From Deltaproteobacteria bacterium (GTDB lineage Bacteria; Myxococcota_A; Polyangia; Nannocystales; Nannocystaceae), in assembly GCA_016709225.1 (NCBI GenBank), contig JADJEE010000012.1:3205501-3269500 (forward strand): a stretch of 64,000 nt of DNA, given 5' to 3'. Below, piece by piece: positions 26,714 through 35,838 of this stretch; position 1 is the first letter of the stretch, and every line of letters starts with the position of its first letter. A program made the position numbers and the translations under genes. The notes below the pieces were generated by a model. It worked only from the letters and a program-made list of their open reading frames with translations. It did no database searches and had not been told where the DNA came from.

Positions 26714-27957
26714 TGGCGACGCTGTTCGCCGACGCCGACGTGGTGCTCACGCTCGCCGGGCCCGCAGGCCCGCGCGCCGGCGCGGCCATGGCCGAGCTCG
26801 GTCGCATCGATCGCGGCTGCGTGTTGGTCGACGACGACGGTGCGATCGCTTGGGTCGGCCCCACCGCGCATGCGCCCGAGGCTGCCGCGGCCGCGCGCGT
26901 CGACTGCCGCGGCAAGCTGCTGATGCCGGGCCTGGTGGACGCGCACACCCACGCGGTGTGGTCGGGCGATCGCAAGGACGAGCTCGAGCTGCGGCTCGCC
27001 GGCGCCGACTACGAGCACATCTTCGCCGCCGGCGGCGGCATCCTCTCGAGCGTCCGTCGCACCCGCGAGCAGTCGCCCGAGGCGTTGTTCGACGAGAGCC
27101 GCGCCCGCCTGCAACGGATGCGGCGCTGCGGCACCACCAGCTTCGAGATCAAGAGCGGCTACGGGCTCGACCTCGACACCGAGCGCAAGCAGCTCGCGGT
27201 TGCGCGTCGGCTCGGCCGCGAGGCGGGCTTCCGCATCCGCACCACGTGTCTGGCCGCTCATGCGATCCCCGCCGAGGCGCGCGGCAGCGCGGCCGATCGT
27301 GCGGCGTTCGTCGAGCGGGTCTGTGCCGAGATCCTGCCGGCGGTCGCCCACGAGCAGCTCGCCGACTACGCCGACGTGTTCTGCGATCGCGGCGCGTTCG
27401 AGATCGACGAGGCCCGTCGCGTGCTCATGGCCGGCAGGGCGCTGGGGCTGGGCCTGCGGGTCCACGCCAACGAGCTCGGGCCCACCGGTGGTGCCAAGCT
27501 GGCGGCCGAGCTGGGCGCGGCCTCGGCCGATCACCTGCTGTATCTCGACGACGACGACCGCACCGCGCTGCGCGAGGCCGGCGTGGTCGCCGTGCTGTTG
27601 CCCGGCACCTCGACGGTGCTCGGCAAGCCCTTCGCCGATGGTCGCGCGCTGGTCGAGGCCGGCGTGCCGATCGCCGTCGCGACCGACTGCAACCCCGGCT
27701 CGTGCGCCTTCGAGAACCTCGCGATGGTGCTGGCGCTGGCGTGCTACGGCAACCGGTTGTCGCCCGCCGAGGCCATCTGCGCCGCGACCCACAACGCCGC
27801 CGCTTCGCTTGGCCTCGCCGGCACGGTCGGATCGCTGCAGCCGGGATTGCGCGCCGATCTGCTGGTGCTGGCGACCAGCGACGTGCGCGACCTCGTCTAT
27901 CACGCTGGCTCGCCGCTGGTGGAGCAGGTCTGGCAGGACGGCCTGCGCGTCGCGTGA
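26713..27957 (+). CDS. hutI: Imidazolonepropionase
   Basis: A 414-residue amidohydrolase opening the imidazolone ring, step 3 of histidine breakdown. The metal site HTHAVWSGDR follows MPGLVDA, with FEIKSGYGLD, HANELGPTGGAKLA, LPGTSTVLG and ATDCNPGSC as later family motifs. The ATG overlaps the hutU stop by one base, so the two are one transcript. It ends just before the cNMP-binding protein gene. Confidence 0.96.
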   Translation: MATLFADADVVLTLAGPAGPRAGAAMAELGRIDRGCVLVDDDGAIAWVGPTAHAPEAAAAARVDCRGKLLMPGLVDAHTHAVWSGDRKDELELRLAGADYEHIFAAGGGILSSVRRTREQSPEALFDESRARLQRMRRCGTTSFEIKSGYGLDLDTERKQLAVARRLGREAGFRIRTTCLAAHAIPAEARGSAADRAAFVERVCAEILPAVAHEQLADYADVFCDRGAFEIDEARRVLMAGRALGLGLRVHANELGPTGGAKLAAELGAASADHLLYLDDDDRTALREAGVVAVLLPGTSTVLGKPFADGRALVEAGVPIAVATDCNPGSCAFENLAMVLALACYGNRLSPAEAICAATHNAAASLGLAGTVGSLQPGLRADLLVLATSDVRDLVYHAGSPLVEQVWQDGLRVA

Positions 27958-27963
27958 TACCGT
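27955..27963 (+). promoter_or_regulatory. Possible extended -10 TGATACCGT
   Basis: TGA (the hutI stop) plus TACCGT, 10 bases before ATG 27974, could give the cNMP-binding protein its own transcript in addition to read-through from hutUI. Confidence 0.35.
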
Positions 27964-27973
27964 CGACGCCGAC

Positions 27974-28561
27974 ATGGGCTCGGGACTCGAGGAACTCGGC
28001 ATCATCGACGACGGCGAGGAGTCGAGCGGACAGCCCGAGCAACGCAAGGCCCGCGGCACCACGCCGCCCGTGGAGAGTGAGGCCGAGGCGCGCACCGGCT
28101 CGCTGGTTCGCATGCTGCGACAGGTGTCGCTCTTCGAGGGGCTGCTGCCGCTGCACCTGCGCCGCATCTCGGCGCTGTGCCAGGAGGTGCAGTTCAAGAC
28201 CGGCCAGTCGGTGTTCGGCCACGGCGACCAGGGCGACGGCCTGTACCTGATCCTCGAGGGCGCGGTTCGCATCAGTCGCTCGGTGTCGGGCATCGGTGAA
28301 GAGGCGCTGGCGGTGCTCAAGCCCGGCCAGTACTTCGGCGAGATGTCGATCGTCGAAGACGACATGCCGCGCTCGGCCGACGCCATCGCGCACGAGAACT
28401 CGCGCCTGCTCAAGCTGCCCAAGGACGACCTGCGCGATCTGATGTTCGTCGACCGCGAGCTCGCCTACGAGCTGCTGTGGCGGTTCGTGCGAACGCTGAG
28501 CTCGCGCCTGCGCGAGAGCAACGACCGTCTGCTGATGCTGACGGTCTCGTCGAAGTTCTGA
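27974..28561 (+). CDS. Cyclic-nucleotide-binding domain protein
   Basis: A 195-residue protein with a disordered acidic N-terminus (1-45) and one CNMP-binding beta-barrel (about 48-165). The phosphate-binding cassette reads GQYFGEMSIVEDDMPRSADA, with the conserved Glu and Arg. There is no HTH domain after the barrel, only a C-terminal helix, so it is not a CRP transcription factor. It could be a regulatory subunit or a scaffold. The partner is not evident from neighbours. Confidence 0.85.
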   Translation: MGSGLEELGIIDDGEESSGQPEQRKARGTTPPVESEAEARTGSLVRMLRQVSLFEGLLPLHLRRISALCQEVQFKTGQSVFGHGDQGDGLYLILEGAVRISRSVSGIGEEALAVLKPGQYFGEMSIVEDDMPRSADAIAHENSRLLKLPKDDLRDLMFVDRELAYELLWRFVRTLSSRLRESNDRLLMLTVSSKF

Positions 28562-28594
28562 GTCGCGGACGAACGCGTAGCGTTCACCTGCGAC
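28562..28594. terminator. Bidirectional hairpin between convergent genes
   Basis: GAACGC-gta-GCGTTC forms a perfect 6-base stem (28571-28585), flanked by outer arms GTCGC and GCGAC. It sits between two converging stop codons. There is no U-tract, so intrinsic termination may be weak. Confidence 0.5.
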
Positions 28595-28618
28595 CAAGGC
28601 ACGCGCAGCGCGCGCGGG

Positions 28619-29224
28619 CTACGGCGCCGCGTCGGGTTGGGGCGGATCCGAGGTGTCGGGCGCCAACAGGAACGGGTACGAGACCACGACGTTGCCGCCG
28701 CCCTCGGGCTTGGGGAACACCCACGTCCGGATCGCGGAGGCGATGCAGTCGCCGACCGCGGCGTCCTTCACATCCGAGGTGTGCACCTTGGCCGCGGTCA
28801 CGGCACCTTCGGGTCCGATCGTGAACTGGATCGCGACGCGTCCCGTGAGCGACGGATCGCGGCCGAGGCCGGCCTCGTAGCACCGCTTCACCTCGCTCAG
28901 ATGCGATCGCACGACCCGGCGGATGATGTCCTTGTCCATGCTGCCACTGGGCTTGTGATCGCTCGGCTTGGGATCGTCGCTCGAACCGATCGTGCCCTCG
29001 CCCGGTTCGACGCTCGGCCCGCCGGGCGTCGCGATCGGGTCCGTCTCGGGCCCGGCGACCTGCCCCTGGCCGGCGCCGGTCGGATCGACGGCGTTCTCGT
29101 GCGCGGTTGCTCCGGGCGGACTCGTGCCAGGTGAGGTCGTCGGCGCGGGCGATGGTCCGCAGGCGATGATCGAAACCAGTGCGGCGAGCGGTACGACGGT
29201 GCGTGCGGTCATCGGCGAGGACAT
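28619..29224 (-). CDS. AgmX/PglI C-terminal (TonB-like) domain lipoprotein
   Basis: A 201-residue lipoprotein (lipobox near LVSIIAC) with a long Pro/Gly/Thr-rich linker and a C-terminal domain of about 95 residues of the AgmX/PglI type: IIRRVVRSHLSEVKRCYEAGL, GRVAIQFTIGPEGAV, VGDCIASAIRTWVFPKPEGGG and VSYPF. This TonB-C-like domain is frequent in myxobacterial envelope and gliding-motility proteins. ATG 29224 is used; ATG 29209 would also work. It follows a Pro-rich lipoprotein gene by 25 bases. Confidence 0.82.
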   Translation of the reverse strand: MSSPMTARTVVPLAALVSIIACGPSPAPTTSPGTSPPGATAHENAVDPTGAGQGQVAGPETDPIATPGGPSVEPGEGTIGSSDDPKPSDHKPSGSMDKDIIRRVVRSHLSEVKRCYEAGLGRDPSLTGRVAIQFTIGPEGAVTAAKVHTSDVKDAAVGDCIASAIRTWVFPKPEGGGNVVVSYPFLLAPDTSDPPQPDAAP

Positions 29225-29249
29225 GGTCGCATGTGGATCGCGTGGCGGC

Positions 29250-29648
29250 TCACGGCCGCGGCGGCGTGGTCGGGGTCGTGCCACCGCGGTCGGCCGGACC
29301 CGGGTTCACGATGACCTTGGGCTTCGGCGGCTGCGGCTGCTGTGGTCCGGTGTTGGTCGTGATCACCGGACCCGGCCCGGGGTCGGGCTCGTGCGGCTTG
29401 ATGTCGAGCGTCGGGGAGGTCTCGGCGACCGGCTCGCTGGGCGCGTCGCCGTCGGTCGCGGCCGCGGGCGCAGTGGTGGGCGCATCGGCAGGCCGTTGGT
29501 CCTGCGGTGGCAGCTGCTGCGGCCCCTCGTTCACGTAGACGCCACCGGGCGGACCGCCGCGATGACATCCCACCGCAGGCATCGCGAGCAGCGAGGTCGT
29601 GACGGTGAATCGCAGCACGCGGGAGGTGTCGTGACGAATGGGCGCCAT
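29250..29648 (-). CDS. Proline-rich lipoprotein, unknown function
   Basis: A 132-residue lipoprotein (TSLLAMPAVGC) whose mature part is almost entirely Pro, Gly, Thr, Gln and Asp and is probably an extended linker. I recognise no domain. The ATG at 29648 is selected; a TTGACC box upstream fits that start. It lies 25 bases before the AgmX-type gene, which suggests joint expression. Confidence 0.6.
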   Translation of the reverse strand: MAPIRHDTSRVLRFTVTTSLLAMPAVGCHRGGPPGGVYVNEGPQQLPPQDQRPADAPTTAPAAATDGDAPSEPVAETSPTLDIKPHEPDPGPGPVITTNTGPQQPQPPKPKVIVNPGPADRGGTTPTTPPRP

Positions 29649-29658
29649 CTCGCTGAAG

Positions 29659-29688
29659 ATGGTGCCCACGGTCCGAAGCGGCGGTCAA
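29659..29688 (-). promoter_or_regulatory. Promoter candidate TTGACC-18-CACCAT
   Basis: On the minus strand TTGACC (29688-29683) and CACCAT (29664-29659) are 18 bases apart, with 10 bases to ATG 29648. The -35 box is near consensus; the -10 box is weak. Confidence 0.4.
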
Positions 29689-29727
29689 CGGGCCGCATCT
29701 GGCTCGCCTGCGCGAGCGAGCGCGTCC

Positions 29728-31611
29728 TCACCCGTGGCGCTTCACCAGCGCGAGGATGTCGGCGCCGAAGCGCTCGAGCTTCGCGGGGCCCATCCCCGGG
29801 ATCTTCGCCAGCGCGGCCCGGGTGGTCGGGCGCTCGCGGTCGATCGCGACGATGACCTTGCGGGCGAAGACCATGTAGATCTTCCACGACAGCGTGCGCG
29901 CCACGCTGCGGCGGTACTGCTCGAGCGCGCGGGCGACCGCGCCGGTGCCGGCCCGAGACGCTCGCTTGCCGCCGGCCTTGCCCGTCGCCTTGGCGCTGGT
30001 CTTGCTCGCGGTCTGGGCAGTGGTCGCCGCACGCGTCCGCGAGGGCGCGGCACGGCCGGCGATCCACACCGTGGGGAAGCGACGACCGCGTCGCACCAGC
30101 ACCCGCGTGCGCAGCATGGCCTCGATGGTCGCGACGATCTCCGCCTGGGTGTGCTCGCGCAGCGCCCCGTACTCGGGCATCGACAACAGCCCGCCGCGGG
30201 AGAGCGACTTGGCGCGGCTGCCATGCAGCGCCTGCGCGAGCGCGGTCTTGCCGACCGGTCGCGAGAGTCGCCCGAGCGCCTCGAGGATCGTCGCGCGGGC
30301 GGCTTCGCCGAGCGACTCGGCGACCACGGGCGCCGGGAGCTCGAGCGCGTCGTCGTCCTCGGCGTCGCTGCACGCATCGCAGTGACCGCAGGTGGGATGA
30401 TCGTCGCGGCCGGTGAAGTGCGAGCACAACACCTGCTGACGACAGCGCCGCTGCCGGGCGTAGCGCTCGATCGCGGCCAACGCCTGCTCCGATCGCTCCT
30501 GCATCTCGATGCTGGCCGATGCGGTCTGCGTGAGCCGTCGCTGCGTCACGAGATCGCCGGCGCCGAACAGCATCAGGCACTGCGCGCGCGCGCCGTCGCG
30601 ACCGGCACGGCCGGCCTCTTGGTAGTAGGCCTCGAGGCTGCCGGGGGTCTGGTGGTGCACCACCAGGCGCACGTCGGGGAAGTCGATGCCCATGCCGTAG
30701 GCGTTGGTCGCGACCAACACCGTGGTGCGGCCCTGGGCGAACGCGCGGTGGGCCTTCTCGCGCTCGCCCTGGCTGCGACCGGCGTGGTACCAGCCGGCCG
30801 CGATGCCGCGCGAGGCCAGCGACTTCGCCACGCGCTGGGTCGCCACGCGCGTGCTGCAGTAGACGATTGCGCGGCCGTGGCCCGCCCGTCGCACGCCGGC
30901 GCGCTCGATCGCGTCGACCAGCACGGCGATGCGAGCGTCCTCGTTGCCGACGTGGCGGACCGCGAAGTCGAGGTTGGGCCGACTGAAGTCGCCGCGCACG
31001 ACCACCGGCTCGCGCAGCTCGAGGCGGCTCGCGATCTCCCGCATGACCATCGGCGTTGCGGTCGCGGTCAAGGCCAGCACCGGCGGTGCCGTCGCGTCGC
31101 GCTCGAGCGCGTTGCGCAGCTCGTGCAATCGTAGGTAGTCGGGGCGGAAGTCGTGGCCCCACTGGCTCACGCAGTGGGCCTCGTCGATCGCGATCATCGC
31201 GATGCGCGTCCGCGTGATGCTGCGGCGGAAGCTCGGCGCTGCGGCGCGCTCGGGCGAGACGTAGATCATCACCAGCTCGCCGCCCTCGAGCGCCGCGATG
31301 GCTTCGCGTTGCGCGTCGTCGTCCATGTGGCTGTGCAGCGCCCGCGCCGACACACCGCGGCCGTGCAGCGCCCCGACCTGATCCTGCATCAACGCGATGA
31401 GCGGCGAGATCACGATGGTCGTGCCACGACCTGCGCGCGCGGCGACCAGCGCCGGCACCTGGTAGCACAGCGACTTGCCCGAGCCGGTCGGTAGCAACAC
31501 CTGCGTGTCGTGGCCGGCGATCGCGGCGGCGACCGCCTCGCGCTGGCCGTCGCGGAAGTCGTCGTAGCCGAACACCTCGCGCAGCACCGCCTGCGCCGGG
31601 TCGCGCTTCAC
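29728..31611 (-). CDS. recQ: ATP-dependent DNA helicase RecQ
   Basis: A 627-residue RecQ helicase. Motif I LPTGSGKSLCYQ, motif II IDEAHCVSQWGHDFRP, motif III LALTATAT, and YQEAGRAGRDG are all present. The RecQ zinc site appears as CRQQVLCSHF and PTCGHCDAC. A winged-helix region follows, then an Ala/Lys/Thr/Arg linker (about 500-545), and a C-terminal HRDC domain including IPGMGPAKLERFGADIL. The start is GTG 31611, overlapping the preceding stop in GTGA. It acts in recombination repair and fork restart. Confidence 0.95.
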   Translation of the reverse strand: MKRDPAQAVLREVFGYDDFRDGQREAVAAAIAGHDTQVLLPTGSGKSLCYQVPALVAARAGRGTTIVISPLIALMQDQVGALHGRGVSARALHSHMDDDAQREAIAALEGGELVMIYVSPERAAAPSFRRSITRTRIAMIAIDEAHCVSQWGHDFRPDYLRLHELRNALERDATAPPVLALTATATPMVMREIASRLELREPVVVRGDFSRPNLDFAVRHVGNEDARIAVLVDAIERAGVRRAGHGRAIVYCSTRVATQRVAKSLASRGIAAGWYHAGRSQGEREKAHRAFAQGRTTVLVATNAYGMGIDFPDVRLVVHHQTPGSLEAYYQEAGRAGRDGARAQCLMLFGAGDLVTQRRLTQTASASIEMQERSEQALAAIERYARQRRCRQQVLCSHFTGRDDHPTCGHCDACSDAEDDDALELPAPVVAESLGEAARATILEALGRLSRPVGKTALAQALHGSRAKSLSRGGLLSMPEYGALREHTQAEIVATIEAMLRTRVLVRRGRRFPTVWIAGRAAPSRTRAATTAQTASKTSAKATGKAGGKRASRAGTGAVARALEQYRRSVARTLSWKIYMVFARKVIVAIDRERPTTRAALAKIPGMGPAKLERFGADILALVKRHG

Positions 31612-32378
31612 GGTGCGAGCTCCTCGTTGGGCCAGCGCTTCACCAGGTGACCGTTGGGGCGGCCATCGGGGGCCTCGAGGTACGCGCGACGATGCTGCAT
31701 CGTGCGGCCCGCATTCTCGTTGGCGATGAGGCGGCTCTCGCCGGGCTCCCACGGAGCGCGATAGGCCCCGACCGCGACATCGACCGCGTCGAAGTACGCG
31801 CGGCAGTCGGGGGTCGACAGCTCGCGTCGCACCAGCCGTGTGAACACGCCCTGGGCCTGGTCCCACGCGGTCGACGAGTCCAGCTCGCGGGCGGTGACGC
31901 GAGCGCGCCACTGCCCGAGGTCGTCGCGTGTGGACAGCCGTGCCGGCATCGCGTCGAGCATCGCGATGACGGTGTCGGGGAACGGGGCGATCGCGGTGCG
32001 GGTGTGGCGGGGCGTGGCCTGGTGCGGAAAGCGGATCTCCACGATGCGCGGGCGCGTCGGCGTCGAGCAGCCGTCGTGGTGGAAGTACTCGCCCTGCGAC
32101 AGTCGCCCGCGGCTCGATCGACCGCGCACGCCTCGATAGCCTTGCTGCTCGGGCGCGGGGGTGTGCACGTCGCGACAGACCACGAGGCCCTCGCGGTCGA
32201 CCAGCGCGAACAGGGCCTCGCGCCACGATGGCACCGCGAGCAGCTCGTGCAGCCAGTCCGGATGCGGCGCGGGATCATCGAAACCATCGATCGCGACCCC
32301 GAATGCGCCGAGCGAGCGCACCCGCAGACGCGGACCTGCGGGGATCGTCGTGGCGATGTCGGGGGGCGCGCTCGCCAT
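31608..32378 (-). CDS. Putative Fe(II)/2-oxoglutarate-dependent oxygenase (TauD-like)
   Basis: A 256-residue protein. GEYFHHDGCST offers an H-x-D metal pair, and GESRLIANENAGRTMQHRRAY near the C-terminus fits the distal His and Arg of TauD/clavaminate-synthase-like oxygenases. A first-third segment, REALFALVDREGLVVCRDV, resembles the family start. The assignment is by motif pattern only. It is translationally coupled to recQ, but nothing in it shows a DNA-repair role; amino-acid or small-molecule hydroxylation is equally possible. Confidence 0.55.
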   Translation of the reverse strand: MASAPPDIATTIPAGPRLRVRSLGAFGVAIDGFDDPAPHPDWLHELLAVPSWREALFALVDREGLVVCRDVHTPAPEQQGYRGVRGRSSRGRLSQGEYFHHDGCSTPTRPRIVEIRFPHQATPRHTRTAIAPFPDTVIAMLDAMPARLSTRDDLGQWRARVTARELDSSTAWDQAQGVFTRLVRRELSTPDCRAYFDAVDVAVGAYRAPWEPGESRLIANENAGRTMQHRRAYLEAPDGRPNGHLVKRWPNEELAP

Positions 32379-32386
32379 GGCCGCGG

Positions 32387-32392
32387 AGTGTA
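32387..32392 (-). promoter_or_regulatory. -10 box TACACT upstream of the oxygenase-recQ pair
   Basis: TACACT on the minus strand ends 8 bases before ATG 32378. The -35 region is weak. Confidence 0.45.
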
Positions 32393-32605
32393 GCGATCTC
32401 CGTGTCCGCGGCGAGCGCGATGGAGCCGCGGGCTGCAACGGCCCGCGCGGCGCGGCCAACCAGCGGCGCCGACCCCGACTGGACGAGGGGCGAGCGTGCA
32501 CCGCCAACCCGGTCGGCCCCATCGGCGGCCTGCAGCCGACCGGCGCGGTGCCGGCGTGCTGCGGCTTCGAGTCGATGGACTGACGAACGCCGCGCTCGGG
32601 CGCCG

Positions 32606-34975
32606 TCAGCCGGGAATCGGGCAGGCGGCGCTCTGCGTGCCTGCGGTGTTGTTGGCCTCGTCGCACTCGGCGATCGCACCGGCATCGGCGTCCTGCCCGT
32701 CGACCGCGACGAAGTAGCTCTGCGCCGCGCCGCCCGGCACCGCATCGACCGACCACACCAGCTGCGCGGACGCCCCGGGAAGCAGCGGCGCGTCGGTCGG
32801 CATGGTGCCGATCAACGTGCCGCTGGCGTCGGCACCCTCGTAGAGGCTGACCTCGACGCCGGCAGGTACCCCGAGCGCGCCGATGTTGCGCACGGTCGCG
32901 ATCAGCAGCAGCTGCATGTCGAGGCAGTCGCTCACGCCGATCGCGAGCTCGACGGTGAGGTCGGGCGCATTGAAGACGCCCGCGCCCTGTACGTTCTGGC
33001 GGTAGTTGTTGAGCCCCGGCGTGGTCCAGTTGTCGATCTCGGGGCTGGGGTAGTTGCCCGAGGAGTTCACGTTGCTCACGTGGTAGGTGTGCGAGGTCCA
33101 CACGCGGCGGGTCTGCACCCAACGATCGAAGGCGTCGCCGTAGAGGAACACGCCGTGGCGGGGCTCGTAGCCGTCGATGGCGCTGCAGTTGTTGGCCTCG
33201 TCGTTGGCGACGACGATGATCTCGGAGTTGCCGTCGCCGTCGGCGTCGACCACCAGCGGGTACTCGTGGATCGTCGCGCTGCTGTTGGGCTCCTCGAGGA
33301 TGACCGTGCCGTCGACGCCCGAGTAGACCCGCAGGTAGCACTCGTCCGCGTAGACCACCTCGGCGATCCCGTCGCCCTGGAAGTCGAACACCGAGGAGCC
33401 GGTCGCGTTGCTCGACTGATCCTGCGTGGCCTGTGACCAACGCACGTAGACCGCACCGTCCACCGGCACGGGGTCACCCATCGGCACCACCAACTCTTCG
33501 CCGGCGCGCGCGAGGTCGTAGACCGAGTACGAGCTGCCACCGGCCGCGGCGATCTCGGGGCGACCGTCACCGTCGAAGTCGGCGATGGTCGGGGGCCCGC
33601 CGCGGCCCCCGCCCGGGATCGCGACCGCCGGGGTGCGTAGCGTGTCGTCGGCGTTGCACATGACCCCGGTCGGATCGACGCCGCACCATGCCAGGCCGGT
33701 GCCACCGTCGAGCACGCGGACGGTGCCGCTCGCCACCAGCACCACCTCGGGATCGCCGTCGAGATCGAGGTCGGCGATTGCAGGGTAACCGTCGGGCGCG
33801 CCCGCGTCCCATAGCTGCGTGAGTGTGACGCTCGGACCGGCCTGCCAGTCGACCGTCCACGCCTGCCGGCCCGACACGATCTCGGAGGCGCCGTCGCCGT
33901 CGAGATCGACGATCGCCGAGATGCCACCGGTGTAGCCGCTGTTGGTGCCGAGCGCGGCACCGGCTCCGTTGCCGCCCTCGTCCCACACCACCAGACCGTC
34001 GTTGTCGATGACGGCCGCGCCGAACACCACCTCCGCGCCGGCGTCGTCATCGAAGTTGCCGAAGCTCGGACCGCCGTTCACGACCGTGAACGCGTGCGGC
34101 GTGCCGTCGTCGTCGTGCGAGCTCCACAGCAGGTTGCCCATGCCGTCGTAGGCGTAGATCACCGAGCGGTTGCTGCTGGGTCGCCCGGCGTAGACGATGT
34201 CGGGGGCGTCGTCACCGTCGACGTCGACGACACCGACGGTGCTGCGACCGTGGGGCCCGACCGCACCGGCCACGCCGTGATCGACGCGCCACTTCGCCGT
34301 GCCGGTGGCGCCATCGAGCACGACGAGGTCGCCGGCCTCGTAGCCGCCGCCCTCGTCGGCGGTCGTGATCACCACGATCTCGGGCGTACCGTCGGCGTCG
34401 AGGTCCGCGACCGTGGGGATCGAGATCGACTGATCGTCGGTGTACGACCACTCGAGGGTGACCTCGATGTCCTCGAACTCGGGATCGTACGCGCACGTGA
34501 CCGGGTCGAATTGCGGCAGGCACTGGTCGAGGGTCGGCTCGCAGAATTCGCCGAGCTCGCAATCGAAGGAGTCGATGCACGTGCCGGTCGGAGTGACGCA
34601 GGCATCCGACACGCATACCTGCCCCGCATCGCAGCAGATCGACTGATCGGCCCCGCAGCGCACGCCGGTCTCGCACGCCGGGACGCACGAGCCGGCCGCG
34701 CAGTCCTCGTCGGCCGCGCAGCAGGCCGCGTCCGCGCCACACAGCACCGTCTCGCACGGCCCGATGGGACCGCCGCTGCTGGATGCCGTGCCGCTGCTCG
34801 AGTCGTCTGCCACCGCGGTGGTGCCCGACGATGTCGCGCCGTCCGACACCGACGCGATGCCGCCGCTGGACTCACCGCCGTCGCCACTGCCACCGCCGTC
34901 GCCGCGACAGGCAAGCAGCGTGAGGCACGAGAGGGAAAGGCGGTACAGGAGCGCGTTGCGTTGAGAGGGCGTCAT
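32606..34975 (-). CDS. FG-GAP/VCBS-repeat lipoprotein with Cys-rich and CARDB-like domains
   Basis: A 789-residue secreted lipoprotein (LSLSCLTLLAC). After a Gly/Ser/Asp linker come a Cys-rich region (about 75-165, CGADAACCAADEDC, CGADQSICCDAGQVC), then FG-GAP-type blades with calcium loops such as DLDADGTPEIV, DVDGDDAPDIV and DFDGDGRPEIA, then RRVWTSHTYHVSNVN, and a final CARDB-like domain (about 680-789). It is predicted to be a surface beta-propeller that binds calcium. The ATG at 34975 is preferred to the upstream GTG 35002. A paralogue lies at 60992-62668. Confidence 0.85.
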   Translation of the reverse strand: MTPSQRNALLYRLSLSCLTLLACRGDGGGSGDGGESSGGIASVSDGATSSGTTAVADDSSSGTASSSGGPIGPCETVLCGADAACCAADEDCAAGSCVPACETGVRCGADQSICCDAGQVCVSDACVTPTGTCIDSFDCELGEFCEPTLDQCLPQFDPVTCAYDPEFEDIEVTLEWSYTDDQSISIPTVADLDADGTPEIVVITTADEGGGYEAGDLVVLDGATGTAKWRVDHGVAGAVGPHGRSTVGVVDVDGDDAPDIVYAGRPSSNRSVIYAYDGMGNLLWSSHDDDGTPHAFTVVNGGPSFGNFDDDAGAEVVFGAAVIDNDGLVVWDEGGNGAGAALGTNSGYTGGISAIVDLDGDGASEIVSGRQAWTVDWQAGPSVTLTQLWDAGAPDGYPAIADLDLDGDPEVVLVASGTVRVLDGGTGLAWCGVDPTGVMCNADDTLRTPAVAIPGGGRGGPPTIADFDGDGRPEIAAAGGSSYSVYDLARAGEELVVPMGDPVPVDGAVYVRWSQATQDQSSNATGSSVFDFQGDGIAEVVYADECYLRVYSGVDGTVILEEPNSSATIHEYPLVVDADGDGNSEIIVVANDEANNCSAIDGYEPRHGVFLYGDAFDRWVQTRRVWTSHTYHVSNVNSSGNYPSPEIDNWTTPGLNNYRQNVQGAGVFNAPDLTVELAIGVSDCLDMQLLLIATVRNIGALGVPAGVEVSLYEGADASGTLIGTMPTDAPLLPGASAQLVWSVDAVPGGAAQSYFVAVDGQDADAGAIAECDEANNTAGTQSAACPIPG

Positions 34976-34977
34976 CG

Positions 34978-34995
34978 AGGCGGGCTTGCCCGCCT
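34978..34995 (-). promoter_or_regulatory. Perfect hairpin directly before the FG-GAP start codon
   Basis: An 8-base GC-rich inverted repeat (AGGCGGGC/GCCCGCCT, 2-base loop) ends 3 bases from ATG 34975, where it could mask the ribosome-binding region. If GTG 35002 is the true start, it is simply coding sequence. Confidence 0.35.
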
Positions 34996-35035
34996 TCGAC
35001 ACCGGCGTGGCCCGGGAATTCCGCGCACTCGGGCG

Positions 35036-35755
35036 CTACGGGAACAGCATCGTGGTCTCGATCGAGCCGTTGATCGTGCACACGCCACCGTCGACGACGT
35101 TGCGTAGGGTGACGTCGGTGAAGGTCAGCTCGGCGAGGCCCTGGGCGGGCTCGTACTGCACGACGCCGAGCACGCCGCCGATGGTATCGATCCCGCCCGC
35201 GAGTGCGTCGGCGTCGAGGTTGGTCCACGTGCTCGCGGTATCGACCATGTTCACGACCATGCCGGTGTCGACGCGGTGCTGCGAGGAGAGCTCGATGTCA
35301 CCCACGGCGAGCATGTCGAACTGGAAGCTGCCGGTCAGGTTCGAGCTGTCGTAGACCGAGGCCACGCCGAGCGAGCCGTTGTAGCTCACGACCACCGTGC
35401 CTCCGAAGTCGACCGCGCAGCCATCGAGCTGTACGTCGATCACACCGCCGCCGCTCTCGCCACCACCCGTCGATGCCGGGCCCTCCGCCGTGCCGTCCGA
35501 ACCGGCGCTGGTGTCCGCGGCGGTGGGGTCGGTCGCCGAGCTCGCGGTGTCGGTCGCGGTCGAACCGTCGCCGCCCTGCGAGGTGGCCCCGGTCTGGGAG
35601 CTGCCACCGGTCTGGGAGGTGCCGTCGGTCTGGGAGGCCGCCGAGGCGCCGTCGGCCTGGGAGGCCGCCGAGGTGTCGCCGGCGTCGTCGCCTGCCTCGA
35701 CCACACACGCCGACCACGTCGCCATCGCGACGAAGAGGATGGATGCACGCTTCAC
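35036..35755 (-). CDS. Secreted lipoprotein with Ser/Thr/Gly repeat linker
   Basis: A 239-residue protein starting at GTG 35755 with a short signal (KRASILFVAMATWSAC). Residues 20-95 are a low-complexity linker built from SQTDGTSQ/SQTGG-like units, coded by imperfect DNA repeats at about 35580-35680. The C-terminal 140 residues form a beta-rich domain with two cysteines (DGCAVDF, GGVCTING). No family recognised. ATG 35797 is an alternative start. It is divergent from the TAXI receptor gene. Confidence 0.65.
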   Translation of the reverse strand: MKRASILFVAMATWSACVVEAGDDAGDTSAASQADGASAASQTDGTSQTGGSSQTGATSQGGDGSTATDTASSATDPTAADTSAGSDGTAEGPASTGGGESGGGVIDVQLDGCAVDFGGTVVVSYNGSLGVASVYDSSNLTGSFQFDMLAVGDIELSSQHRVDTGMVVNMVDTASTWTNLDADALAGGIDTIGGVLGVVQYEPAQGLAELTFTDVTLRNVVDGGVCTINGSIETTMLFP

Positions 35756-35838
35756 GAAGACCCGAGTACCACGGCCGCATCGATGGGTCCCGCCCATCGC
35801 TGGCGCACGGGTGTGCACAACCGTGGCGCAGTGTTGTG

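Noticed and set aside
27974..28561. CRP/FNR transcription factor
   Set aside because: The cNMP-binding barrel is present, but no winged HTH follows it.
32560..32580. A TTCGAGTC string like a tRNA T-loop
   Set aside because: No matching acceptor stem, anticodon arm or CCA context around it; no tRNA can be folded.
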